NCBI RefSeq assembly: GCF_954871325.1
Contig: NC_088776.1
Location: 43,418,569 to 43,482,568 of the forward strand
Reading direction: 5' to 3'
Origin: Gordionus sp. m RMFG-2023
Lineage: Eukaryota; Nematomorpha; Gordioida; Chordodea; Parachordodidae
DNA: 64,000 nucleotides
This document shows positions 36,142-48,520 of this stretch, one piece after another. The position numbers and the translations under genes were made by a program. Numbering within the stretch: the stretch's first letter is position 1; every line of letters starts with the position of its first letter. The notes beneath the pieces are model-generated. The model ran no database searches and was not told where the DNA came from. It saw only the letters and a program-made list of their open reading frames with translations.

Positions 36142-36796
36142 AGATAGAAGTGTTAAAAAAATCTGACCATCTCTAGAATTTTTATAATCTATATACTATG
36201 ATAGATGTCATAAACTTAATTAAATATCTAGAGACACTTCAGAGGTCAATTAACATCAAACCAGATTTTCTTTTTATAAGATTGCTAAACCTTGGTTAAT
36301 TTTAGAAGAATTAATCATCAAAATAAACCTTCCAATTTCTCTTGACCTTGAGGCTATCTCTTAAAAATTATATTTTTTTTGATAAAATATACTTCTCTTC
36401 TTTTTATATTTGCTTGTTTCATAAATTATAATAAACAATTTTTTGGAAAAATGAGAAATTATCATAAAAACTAGCTGACTTATAATTTTACCAATTTGCA
36501 TTATTTAAAGTATCATTTTATTATAAACCTTGCAGGAACCAAAGCCATTATCTTAAAAGGTTCTGATTTGGTTGCATTCAGGCATAAAAATATAAGTTAT
36601 GGTTAAACTATGGTCTGATTTGGTTATGGTTTTAGAAAAGTAAAGATTTTTTTTTGGTTTTAAAATTTTTATAATATTTATATTAAATTTGTATAAATAA
36701 AAATATAAGGAAACATACTAAATCACGAATTAATTTTATGAAAATATATAATACACACTATAACAAAGCATAATAAAAATTCACAGTAAATAAAAC

Positions 36797-37425
36797 AGAG
36801 ATCTTCACAACCCATTAAGATTATTTGTAAAAGATTGCCCAGCCCATTATTTAATTGTATTTTGATCCATCTGGCTTGACAATTTTTCATTGATTTCTTA
36901 GCCTGTTAGCATCTTGCAAACAGGCGGTTGGGACCATTTGAATTTTTTAGACAAATTTTATGGCTAGCACATTTTTAATATCTATATCTTCTCTCAATGT
37001 CAATTAAGGCTCTTGTATCCGCTCTATGGGATATATAACAACCATTTTATAAATCACTTGTATTTTGATATCTGTATTTATTATTAGATCATATTATAAA
37101 TAATTTGTTTAATTTTTTTGTAAATTTATTGGATTCTGTATTTTAGTTAGACAGCTCTTAAAATATAAAAAAACAAATATTTTAATTTATTTCCAAATAA
37201 TATATTAATCAAAATATTGGCTGGAAATTAAAAAAATATATCAAAATTTGAATGTCTAGGTTGCCTCATTAAAATAATAAAAAAAGTAAGAGATTTGCAG
37301 GCCTGGCCTGATTCTTTATATATAAATTGTTAAGCCCAAGTCCATTTATTTTATGCTCATCTCTGCCCATTATATATATTTTTTAATTTTTTGGCCCACA
37401 GTCTGGACTTTGTAGCTCAAGAATA
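36797..37425. repeat. Interspersed repeat also found at 56625-56993 and about 23385-23465
   Basis: The block from AAGGCTCTTGTATCCGCTCT through the following 350 bases aligns by eye with 56625-56990, and its start with 23390-23460. Ends (AGAGATCTTCACAAC; AGTCTGGACTTTGTAGCTC) resemble the AGAGATCT family loosely. Probably a DNA element without coding capacity. Confidence 0.55.
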
Positions 37426-37848
37426 TAACATATAAGGCTAATAACATACCAAAGTGTTCTAGCCATTTAAAAATCGAGTGCTTTGAAATAAATTCTAAAA
37501 ATTTAGATATTTGATATTTCGAAAGTTTGTCCATTATAAATTTTATTGTCTACTTACTGTATGAATTATTTTGGAAAAATTTCCATATTTTAAAATAATA
37601 GATGAATATATAAGTATATTAAATGTTTAATTTCTCAAATACTAGAATGCTCTGATATGTTCTTAGCCTAGAAGTATTATATGTTCCAAATCTAATAATT
37701 GTTTACAATATTAAAATAACTAAGATTTAATATTTGTAAATTTAAATTGTATTATATATTTTAGTTCAACTTAAAATATGTAATTACAGTGATAATGTGA
37801 TTTGTTGTAAAACATTCCACGATAAAATTAAAAAAAAAACAATTACAG

Positions 37849-38015
37849 CAAGTTAAATAATTTTTTAAATAAGATAATACAAATTTATGGAAATGTTTTA
37901 CAAAAAATCTAATTATTACTGTATGATATGACAAGTTAAACAATTTTTTAAATAAGATAATACAAATTTATGGAAATGTTTTACAAAAAAATCTAATTAT
38001 TACTGTATGATATGA
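37849..38015. repeat. 83-bp tandem duplication
   Basis: Unit 1 (37849-37931) and unit 2 (37932-38015) start CAAGTTAAAYAATTTTTTAA and differ by one substitution and one extra A. The near identity points to a recent duplication. Confidence 0.9.
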
Positions 38016-39918
38016 AAATAATTTTATCTTGAAATTTTAATTAATATCTAAATTTAAATATAATCAAGCAACAAAAAATTAAAATATTATTTTAAATAAT
38101 CTAGCGAAATTTAAAAAATTTACCATTAAAAAATTAATAAAAACACAAGAAAATGTTACTCATTGAATTACATGGTCATAAATTATAATATTTATACATA
38201 TATAACAAATCAATTTTAAACTGGTTCAAAAAATATGTATGTTCGGTTCGCTCCTTTTAGCGATTTAATATAAAAGATCGGTTATAGTTTACGTTCAGAA
38301 AATTATAAAAATCCTGTCCGGCATATCGGTGTCAGTTCACCCCGGATGTCTAAACACCTTTATACCATTTAAAATGCAAGAAGTAAAATGTAAGGCAAAT
38401 ATATACCTAAGCCCTGCATTTGACCTTAAAATTTTGTCAATGACTGATTTTACAAAATGGTACAGAATTTGCCCTTGTCTCAAAATACCCTAGGGTTGTG
38501 AAGGGTTGTCTAAAAATTGGTTCATGCTCGCATATAGGACGATGTTTAAATTAAGTTGAAAAAATTATAAGCACTGAGAGGAAAATTTTTTATTGACGCT
38601 AATAAGAGGAGCATTTATTAAAGGTGGGTAAAGGTTAACGGCTGAATCAGGCTCACACCAAATACAATTCACTAAGCACTGAGGCGTGAGTTAATTTATT
38701 TATGCTTTCTTCTAATTAAGTTGAGCAATATTGTGATTGAAGTGTTAGTTGAAGGGGTTGTCCAAAGATTGGTCCATTTTCGCATAATATCTGTCAAAAC
38801 TATTTTGATTTTCTAACCCCGAATCATGGAAAACTAGATTTAGCCAGAAAAAATAAAATCATCATTTACAAAAATTAGTAGGAAACCAAAATTAAAACTT
38901 TGCCGAGGCTCTAGTCCGGGTTGAAATAAAAAGTAAAAAGCAGACTATTGCAAAATAAATGGAATGTCAGTTTTTTGTATCAAATAATATTTAATAGAAA
39001 TTCAGATAAACCACTTGATTGCCGTGGCAAGTTCTTAGTTTTGAATCATAATTTAAATTAATTAAATTATTCATTATGTAATATCCATTTTCGAAAAAAT
39101 CAATTAAGAAGACAGTAATTACAACTTATTAATTACTTTTGTTTTTATTACATAAAAAGTTATACAATAAAAAATGAGTGCTGAAATAAAAAGTTTTTTT
39201 TAAAATTTATTAAAACTAAAATAATTTATTCAAAGCAAAGTGGTTACAATTGTATAAGTTGAAATAATTTATAATTACATTTTATAGGAGAGGAGTTATA
39301 ATTTATAAATATACTTTAGGGGAAAAAAATAATTAATAAATTAAAATATGCTTTAAATAAAACTACGTGAATGTTAACCCTTTCTGAACTGAATTTGAAA
39401 TTTACATATAGTGAAAGCCTCGGCATATTACATATATAGTTTAAGCCGAAAATGTTAATTCGTGTAAAATAACGGTTAATTCAACCTATTTATTTTGCCA
39501 TAAAAAATTTTCTTAGATGTATAAACATATTTCCTAAATTTGTTGATAAATTTAAAAAAAAAGATTTTATTATTAAAAGTCCAAATGTAATTATTTGAGT
39601 TATAAAGGTTTGTATGGGCATATTTTGTACAAATGGGTAAAATTATTATAAAATTTAAAAAAAAATAGATTAAAAATACCTAAATTTTAATACTGTCTAT
39701 ATCATATATCTAATCCTTTAAAACATTTAATTTTTTTAATTAAAAATATTTGTTTTTATTTTTGGGTTCTATTAAATTCGTGAACAAAGATAGTTTTAAT
39801 TGTTTTTTTAAAATTATTCTTAGCTTTGACCAATTAATTGAAAAAAAGATATAATAATAGTTTTACAACCCGACAAAATAAAAATATATTGGTATAAAAA
39901 TTGATAATTAGAATTACT
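38016..39918. other. Intergenic DNA with a pair of short direct repeats
   Basis: No gene is recognised. GGGTTGTCTAAAAATTGGTT (from about 38506) recurs as GGGTTGTCCAAAGATTGGTC (from about 38755), each followed by CAT..TCGCATA. The function is unknown; possibly two copies of one repeat end. Confidence 0.5.
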
Positions 39919-41482
39919 AGGCCTGTGCGCCGTCGAAATATCGGCGGCCGGCGCAATTTTAAAAAAATCTAATCGACGGCCGGCGGCGCGCCGATTTTTA
40001 TTTAAAAACAAATAAATATACACTATTCTACAGATATCTCGGCATATTATTTAATATTCATTTAATAGAAAACTTATTATATCCAAAATCGATTTCGTAA
40101 TTTAATTATCATGTATAAAAATTATTTTATTTAAATTTTTGGGACATAATGATGATCTCCTTGAATTTAACGTCAATCCAGCGATAGAGAAAACTCTTTC
40201 ACTAGGTGTGCAAGTCGCCGGAATGCAAATAATTTTTTTGGCGAGCCTGGAAAGATAGGAAGTTCACTCTTCTTTTCTCTTCAAAATTTTAGAACGTCCA
40301 TATCTTGTGAATGTCGTTTTCCAAGAAAACTGTGGCATTCTTGTTCTAAGTCACCTAACTTGGAATCATAATTTATATTTGTTGAATGTTTATTTGCCAA
40401 TTTTGTCAAATAACTTGATTTTAATAATTCATCTTCATCCTCATTAGCTATATTTACTACCTGATTATCATCATTCTCTATAAGTTTAAGATGTTTTATT
40501 ATAAATTATGAAGCTGAGCAATTTTGCTCTATTAAATACTTTGACACAATTGTCATTTTTTAAAATCTTGGATCTAAAAGAGAAGCCAATACCTAGATAA
40601 TTTTAAATAAATAATAAAAGAATATACTTATATAATATTACTTGCAGATTACAAACCGGAAATCATAACGCAAGTTTTTTTAGCATATTTTCCTTAAGTG
40701 AAATAATTTCAGAACTATCACTATCATTTACTATTAAATGTGTTTCATTTTCACTTCTAAAAAGTAACGCCAAGTTTAAAGTAGGCTCTTTTAGTACTGA
40801 AAGAAATTCGACAGTTTTTTTAAATTTTGAAAGAAATGCTAATAGTTCTTCTACCAGATCAGATTTATAATTTGATAATTTGAGAAAGTGCTTCCCAATT
40901 CTTTTCAAGACATTATTAATTAAATTCTTACTTAATCCAGATATGCTTTCTAGCATAATTAATATACTATACCAACGTGTTGGGATATTTAATTTTAAGG
41001 TTTTCATATGCGTGGAATTTGCCAATTTGAAACCGGGTATCCGGTTATGGATCAATGTTGTCAAGATCTAACATGTCTGATGTTAAATCTATTGTACTTA
41101 CTTAGGCATTTTCTTTGATGTTCTTCGAATTCAAATTCAACCACTGCAGTTTTATATCTTAGAGCAGTAATAACTTCTCTAATTCTTTTGCAAAAAATTT
41201 CCAGACTATGGATTTTTTATTATCCAGAGTTAAGATACTGAAATTATTTAAATTATTAAAGTAGATGCATCCATTTTAAAAATATGTAAAATTATGGTAA
41301 CTTTTGGAATTTTAGATTTTTGATTGATTGAGTTCTATAATGACGTCAGTATAATTAAGATTTTAAAATAGTAGAAAATAAAAATTCATCAAAATCTGAT
41401 TGACATTAAAAAATTACAAGAGTGTTGTTGACCAAGGCGGCGTTTTCGGCGTAACCAAAATGGCCGGCCGGCGCACAGGTCT
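39919..41482 (-). mobile_element. hAT DNA transposon, minus strand
   Basis: Long GC-rich inverted ends: AGGCCTGTGCGCCG on the left and, reverse-complemented, AGACCTGTGCGCCGGCC on the right. AATTACTA occurs at both sides, directly at the left junction and three bases out on the right. The 1564-bp element encodes a hAT transposase remnant on the minus strand. GC-rich tips in AT-rich surroundings mark the boundaries clearly. Confidence 0.8.
40130..41064 (-). pseudogene. hAT transposase remnant (Ac-like)
   Basis: An uninterrupted 133-codon frame (40663-41064) contains KLNIPTRWYSILIMLE, the conserved ..PTRWNS..ML.R stretch of hAT catalytic domains, then helical sequence up to LNLALLF. Further along the strand, about 40560-40140, comes the dimerisation region in pieces: ELPIFPGSPKKLFAFRRLAH and KEFSLSLD, matching the usual ..PILS.LA.....IPATS..SERVFS. 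The N-terminal half with the first catalytic Asp is missing, so this copy is an internally deleted derivative. Confidence 0.75.
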
Positions 41483-42231
41483 AATAATTACTAATAACAT
41501 AACTATATTGTCTACCGCTACTATTTTAATGATATGATCAAACCACAGCTGTCATAAATTATATTATTAATATTACAGTTAGTTCATCTTAAATTATTAG
41601 CTTCCACAAAATATTTCATTGTTTGTCATTTATATCTTTGAGATATAATACCCATAAGAGCATAACTTAAAATTCAACTTATAAGTTTTTTGTTTTTCTA
41701 AATAAAATTAAAATATTTTTCGGAGATAATTTAATAAATAATGTAACACAATTTACTTCCCCTCTTATCTTTTAGAATTTTGATTCCCAGAAATTTTATT
41801 ATTTACAATGTTTCCCTCTTTCTAGCGTTCTTAAATTTTCCGGTATCGAGGGTGCACAGGATAATAATTTGAGTTTTATTTTATAAGCCGTACTGTAATC
41901 AATTAAAAGCTCCCTTATTTAAAATTAAAATCTTTATAGCATTTGGGTTATAGAGAAGTGGGAATTTAATCGAGGCACAGTGTCAGCTTTTTTAAGAATC
42001 GACCGATTATTTGAAAATGCCAATTTTTTCCTATATTAATAATAATAAATTCAATTTTAAAAAAAATAAATAAAAAAGATGTCTTCGAGCCACAATAAAA
42101 TAATATATATCTCAAAAATTTCTACAAATTGGAACCTAATTTTTTTTAAAGATTTAAGAAACACATAAATCGAAAAAATAATTTAGTTTATTGGTTAGAA
42201 ATTTTTTTAAAAAAAATAATTATTTCCCAAA

Positions 42232-42365
42232 GTTAAAAACGGCTAACCCAAAATTTTAGCTAAAAAATTAATGCTAGCCTTGAGATTTCGTTAATAGGTG
42301 CCCAAACCCTTTCTGCAATCCATGAGCAACATTTCCATGCTTGCGTAAAGCCGTTTAACAACACT
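42232..42365. repeat. AGTGTTGTTAAAC-family MITE, copy 4 (internally shortened)
   Basis: The right end AAAGCCGTTTAACAACACT matches the family end best of all copies; the left end GTTAAAAACGGCTAACCC is degraded. CATGAGCAACAT replaces the usual TGAGCAAAATC. Confidence 0.65.
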
Positions 42366-42769
42366 GATTGAGTCTTAAGAAATAATTGGCAGAATAGCCA
42401 AAAAAAGAATCTGGAATTATTTTGCAAATAAAATATAGAAAAACCCACCCAAGTTTTTATTTAATTCAATTCTTATATTTTAAAATGAATATATAACCTC
42501 TTACATAAAAAAATTTAGTTTTTTTTTCCAGGATTTTTTTTTAAAACCACGTACATTTTTAAACAAAATTAACCCATATGTGTGGTAATTATTTCAATTT
42601 TTTTTTAAATTTAAAATAACCTATCAAATTTTTTTTTAAACTTCCATGTAATATATTATTTTTAATAATATAAATAAATACACAAAATTTATATACGAAA
42701 AAAAATTTTTTAATTAAATAATATAAAGGTGAAATATAGTGTAAAATGATTAGAATAAGGAAGAAAAAG

Positions 42770-43320
42770 TGAGTCTCTCGAAAATCTGTGGAGAGAAGAC
42801 TGCCATTGAAACTTTGATAATTCGCTTTAAGGATAGCTATAGCAAGTCTTTGTCTGAGGAAAAAGTCTTCTCGCGAATCGTAAATATGCTTGTGGATGTG
42901 AGATACTAACTCCTTGAAGAAAGATAATGCAAGCTTACCAAAGGAGGTTAAAGTGGATAATATTGGGATAAAGATGTGATCTTCTGATATTTCCGAATAT
43001 TTGGCTTAAAGTTTGGTTGGATAAAGCAAATGGAGATATATAAGAATTGTTCCAAATCAGAAATTGGCCCCGTTACCATGTGATCCGGGTGATTCCCTCA
43101 GGCTTTCTATCGGATCTAAAAAGCTGGTGGCTAAAGTATAGCGGGTGTTTGGTCGGATTTTAATGCTAACTGGATCAAGGAATAGCATTGAGTGTGCCTG
43201 AGGATTCGTCTTTGCACGATCTGCAATTGTAAGCTCTGTCTTCCTTTGCTGTCTATGGGGATTCTGCAGCCAAAGCAGAAGTGAGAAAATTAACAAATTT
43301 TTTGCTATGAAACCCATATA
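42770..43320 (-). pseudogene. LINE C-terminal domain, decayed copy 3
   Basis: Minus-strand translation gives EISEDHIFIPILSTLTSFG, KLALSFFKELVSHIHKH, then FFLRQRLAIAILKANYQSF, aligned one to one with the C-terminal 75 residues of the 31169-31675 frame. Upstream on the same strand (43320-43080) an open frame of 86 codons is in another register. Truncated and frame-broken. Confidence 0.7.
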
Positions 43321-43398
43321 AATTGACTATTTTGAAGCGTTTGTTTTTTTTTGATAATTTTATAGAGGTTAGTAAACAATTTCCATAAGATAGCTACT

Positions 43399-43583
43399 AT
43401 TGTTGTTAAACGGCTCGATTTGGCCATTTATTAATTAAGTTTTTAGCTACAAGCTTCTAAATTTCGTTGCTAGATGCTAAAACCTTCTACTACCTATGAG
43501 CAAAATCTCTAAGTTTGTGTTATTTTTTTTGGCTAAAATATTGTGTTAGCAATTTTTTTAAAATCAGCCCGTTAAGCAACACT
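43399..43583. repeat. AGTGTTGTTAAAC-family MITE, copy 5
   Basis: Ends ATTGTTGTTAAACGGCTCG and, reverse-complemented, AGTGTTGCTTAACGGGCTG. The interior has TATGAGCAAAATCTC and TTGGCTAAAAT. Confidence 0.75.
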
Positions 43584-44663
43584 AATGGCCACCAACTATT
43601 ATATATTTAATAATTATCTGGTCAATTTAGCAGGTTTACTGTTTATATTTCAAGTATTAAAAAAATTAATGTTTGCATTAGTTTGGCATCCTTATTCCTC
43701 TTAAAACTTAATTTTCAATAAATTTTAAATTATTTAAAAAAAATTTAAATTGATATGTAACAAAATATTTTTAATTAATGTATTTTTTTTTAAATTGGAA
43801 AAATCGAATTTTTAAAAAAAATAATACATTATAGAAGGTACGGTGAAACCTCCAAATTTGAACATCCTCTTATCATATCATAACTTCAGTCACAAATCAC
43901 AGAGTAATGCCATAATGCCGCATCAGACCTGCTGTTTTTATATAAATTATAAAGAACAGAACACATTATCTTTTTTACAAGAGAAGTAGTTAATTTTGGA
44001 ATGTCAGCTGTGGTTGAAAAGATTTGAGGCAGAAACTTGATGCCTTTTTTGTAATTAATTTACTAGATGGTTAAGATAGAAGAAAAAAGATCAGAGAGAT
44101 ATAGTAGGGTTAATATAGTATTTAACAAAAGGTATAATAATAAAATTTAGTCGTTGTAAATTGTTAAGTTATGAATTGCAAAACGTTCAATTATCATTAG
44201 CCAAAATCGTATCGTATATAAAATGCTTTCCAAAAATGTTTTATAAAATATTAAAAAAAATATCCGCTCATGAGTTCTATAATATAATCAATCACCCAAA
44301 AAGCGGGAGAAAGAAACAAAGTTTAACATAACAATCCCGTTATGTAATGTAATATTCTTAAATTTTATAGAAATTTTTATTCATACATTTCTCTTTTGAT
44401 CAATTGTTCAATTTTTTTTAAAAAAAGTACATTTTTAATAATAAAAATTAATCAATATTTATTTATAAATAAAACATTAATTTATATTATTAGAATAAAA
44501 TTACAAGCCTTCTAGATAAAAAGATTATTACAAAAATTCAAAGTAAAAAAGTTCAGTTTTGACATTTTTAATATCTTATTTTTATATAAAATATAAAAAA
44601 CAAAAGGTAGAATTTAGTTTAAAAAAACCTGTCTAATTTGAAAACTTAATTATATCAAGCGAA

Positions 44664-44786
44664 AGTCCAATTAGGGGCATAAATTTATTGGCCCCATACA
44701 ATAATTTTTTTATAAATGGCATTTTACTCGCTAGGCAAGCCCCTAATCTTAGCAACTCAGTCCTGGCATGTCCTCTAATTAGACTT
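44664..44786. repeat. Candidate 123-bp MITE
   Basis: Left end AAGTCCAATTAGGGGC pairs with right end TCCTCTAATTAGACTT (reverse complement AAGTCTAATTAGAGGA). No target duplication is visible. Confidence 0.45.
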
Positions 44787-46647
44787 AAATTTTTAATATC
44801 TCTTGAAAATTTGATAATTTTTATTTTATAAGATCGTAAAAATGTACTATTTTGTGTGTAAAATAATAGGAGGTAATAATTATTAAAATAAAATGTAACA
44901 TTAAAAATGAAAAAACAAAAGTCTTGTTTAAAAACATCCTTTTGAATTCGTTTGTGTTCTACCTTTAATGCATTATATTTATATCATTTGGGAAAAAATG
45001 ATTTATAGAGATGCTTTTAAAAGATAATTGAAACCAAACTAATTTGACCACTGGCAGAAATTTCCAAATTATGATGTTTTTTTGAGGGGGGTAAATAAGA
45101 ACTAGAGATGTTCTTATTTGAAACTTATTTAATCTAATTTTATATTTAGGTTTTAGGTTAAATATAATATTATACCTTACTACAAACAAAAATTATATAT
45201 ATAATTGTTATTATGTACTTTGAATGAATAATTTATGCTTTTAGACAATTAATTCCCTCCTTAATAAGGATATACAAGATACAACACAGATATAAACAAA
45301 TCTCGATTAACTTTGCCATTTTTAGGTTCAAAATATAAAAGAGACAATAATGGATGTTTTTACTCTCAATTCTAATATCTTTTATATTAGTCATTAATAT
45401 TACTACAGTAATCTCTATTATTTTTTAAGATTATCATAACATTCCTTGTCTGTGTCTCATCATATCCGACCTTCTGTCATAATTTTACTTCTGTAATTAT
45501 ATATATTTATTATATATGTACATAAAATATAATGGAGATTAAAATGAAATTATCGATATAGTGGTAATCTAGTAATTAACACAAATTCCCACTGAAACTT
45601 TTTTTTCCAAAAAAAAAATAACCCAATTTTTTTAAATATTTAAAAATGGTTCTAAAATAGATCTTGAGTTGTCTTCGTAAGGTTACATGTCATCTTTTCT
45701 CCATAATCAGATGAATACCTTCCTTTTTTAAAAAAATGTTCATCTTGAAGTTACGCATAAGGAGATTTTCTCTAATTAATAAAAATGGAGTCACCAATAA
45801 AAAATGCGAAAAGCTATAAGAAATGCCTCTTTATAAGGAATTTCAAAAAAAAATGTCCTCCGTTCAAATTTCAAATAGATGACATCCCTATTTGTAGTGC
45901 TCATGTCCTTTTAAAAATAAATGCCTGAAATATTAGCGAATAATTATCCGCCATGTTTATAATAAGACTTTAGGTTCAATCCTAGTATTCTTTGATTCAA
46001 TCGATGTTCAAGAAATAAATCTGCTATGTGCATTTAATGTTACCGCACAACTAACCATTATACGAATAAAATGAATTAATTGTTTTGAGGTTTTTAAAAA
46101 AAATAAAATAAAGCGGTATTATTATGATGTATAATATGTAACTTGATTAATATAATTTCGCGATTTGTACTTTTCACACAAAAAATTAATAAAATCGGAT
46201 TTCGAATAATAAAATATTATCGTTTATTTCTTTTGATTAATATCCAATTATGGAGAGAGAGAAAAAACTGATTTTATAGCTTTGTAAGTGTTTTTATTGT
46301 ATGAATTTTCTATCTTTGGTAGATATATCAATTATGATACTAATCTCTTTTTTTTATACAATATCACATTCCTTAGAATCAAAAAAATTTTATATAATAT
46401 AAAATAAATTATGCCAAAATAAAAGTGAATACCCTAACTTTTATATTTTTTTTATAAAATATTGTACTAAAAAATGATATTGGCTTTTTTTTTCGGTTTT
46501 GTTACAGGCTTTAAAGGATCATTATCGATTTTTGTATGCAAAAACAATTGATCAAAAAAATTCATTTTTTTTAAAAAAATATATTTTTTTTTAAATTTAA
46601 TTTTTTAACGGTATTTAATCGTGTCAAATTTTCTACAAATTTAGGTT

Positions 46648-46755
46648 TACCTCTCATTTGCAGTTAGCGCAAATTCGCGGCTAGAATACAAAAATACTGC
46701 ATATTTTGTATATTTCGCCACGAATTCTCGCTAATTGTGAATCAGAAGTTAGTCT
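46648..46755. repeat. Small GAATTCGCGG foldback, copy 1
   Basis: The left arm from TTACCTCTCATTTGCAGTTA through GCAAATTCGCGGCTAG is complementary to a right arm containing CGCCACGAATTCTCGC and AATTGTGAATCAGAAGTTA. Arms are about 45 bp. Confidence 0.65.
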
Positions 46756-47724
46756 TATTCTGTGAAAAAGTTATAATAAGAAGTATCAAACCTTAATTTT
46801 AGAATAATATTATTTCAAAATCAATATAATTTAAATTAGCATTATATGTATATATTTATTTGGTTATGATCATAAAACAAGGTCACAACTCACAAGGGAA
46901 GGCAATGAAAATAATTACCGAAATTGAAGTTTTAATTTCCTTTATCCTATTCCTACGAGAAAAGGCGAGTTTGAGCCTCGCTTACATCAATCTTTTTGCC
47001 AACATTTTATTTTGCAATTAATCTTTCAATTTTAAGCAAAGTCTACCAGAAAGCATATTCTGTTAATAATGCTGTAGTCTTTTCTAAAGATATTTTTTAA
47101 AAATAGCTCACATCATATTCGTATCTAAAAATAGTGAAAAATAGATTATCAAATGCTCTATACATTAAATAATATAGGAGACCGGGATATTCTGGTTCAA
47201 ATTTTGTTCAAATCCTAAACAAATTCAATTCTATTAAACTTATCTATAAAGATAAAACATATCTGTGTACTATCTTAAACAAAGATCTTTGATCCCCTTT
47301 AGCCGTCCAGATGCCCCCGCCCACGTTAGAAGGTAGGATTTTCCGGAAGAGGTAGTATTGTTTCTTATAGTAAGCCAATAAAATAAATCTTTAAGAGGAT
47401 ATTTTTCATACCGTGAAATAGTTTAATTCATTGGATAACTTGCTTTTTTAAATAAAATGAAGAAAGGAGGGGGGAGGGTCAATTTTACTTTCCCTTAAAA
47501 AGTAAAAGTAATTTCCTTTAATAAACTAGCTTTTTTGCATAACCTTGATACTTTCCTAGAATAACCTTGAACTAATTTTTTTTTATAGTAAATATAGTTA
47601 TTATTCAAAATTAACCTATCAAATCAAAATCGCTTATAAAATATTATAATAATATCACATTATTTTTATAAAAATTTAAAAATTACGTTGTAATTGTGTA
47701 TTTTTGCATTTTATATATATAGCT

Positions 47725-48512
47725 CAGGGTTGGCAAGTCGGTCAATTGACCAGTCAAATTCAGTCAATTGACCGGAGGAGTATTTGAACTGTCAAATACG
47801 GTCAAATACTCTAAAAAATTTAAAGGAAAAATATATTAAAAATATGTTTAAAAAAGGGAAAAACGATGTAAATACATGTGATCACAATGTTTGTTTATTT
47901 TTTGTGTTCACAATATCAAGAGGTGAACTCACTAGTAGTGAAATTAATGAAGTATGTGATATAATTCAAGAATTAGCTATTTTACAAGATAGTGATGACC
48001 AAAATATTTTAAGTTATATAATTAATTTCAAAAGAATAAAACAGCATGTTTAATATAGCAATCTATGTAGAAAGTAGTAATTTCCAGAAACAATCAATTC
48101 CGACCTCAAGTTAATATAAACTTTGTCCACCCTGCCCATTAAGAGACTAACAATTCCTAGTTCTACTTCTTCTTTAGAAAGAAATAGGGCGATTTGGGTT
48201 AATATTCTTATGAAAATAGAAATCGATTGAAGATCTAAGACATCAGGAAAATTGATTAAAAAATATTAAATAAAATGATAATATTGAATATCAGAACAAG
48301 ACTCTGCTACAGATAGCTACACGTTAGTTATTGAATGACAATGAATTTAAAAAATTAATATTATAGATTCATTTTACTATTATATTCAAAATAAAGTTAA
48401 TATTAACTTAAAAAAACATATATTTGAATTTGACCACATTTGACCATATTTGACCGGTCAAACATCTGTCAATTGACCGAAACGTGTTTGACCGGTCAAA
48501 TGCACAACCCTG
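47725..48512 (+). mobile_element. Deleted hAT element with perfect 8-bp target duplication
   Basis: CAGGGTTGGCA and ACAACCCTG ends are bounded by ATATAGCT on both sides (47717-47724 and 48513-48520). GGTCAA/TTGACC words cluster within about 100 bp of both ends, as expected for transposase-binding repeats. It is 788 bp long with a short transposase remnant inside; an internally deleted, non-autonomous derivative and probably young. Confidence 0.9.
47784..48250 (+). pseudogene. hAT transposase remnant in the 47.7-kb element
   Basis: An open frame of 89 codons (47784-48050) contains SRGELTSSEINEVCDIIQEL. Further on, in pieces at about 48130-48250, comes STSSLERNRAIWVNI followed by a KIEID segment, which corresponds to the ..ATSASSERNWS.FG.IH.K.RNRL part of hAT dimerisation domains. 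The catalytic core is missing between the two. Confidence 0.7.
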
Positions 48513-48520
48513 ATATAGCT

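Larger units (their letters stand above)
43584..47716. other. Gene-poor AT-rich DNA
   Basis: No host exon is recognised. It contains a candidate 123-bp inverted-end element at 44664-44786 and the small foldback at 46648-46755, listed separately. Confidence 0.5.
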
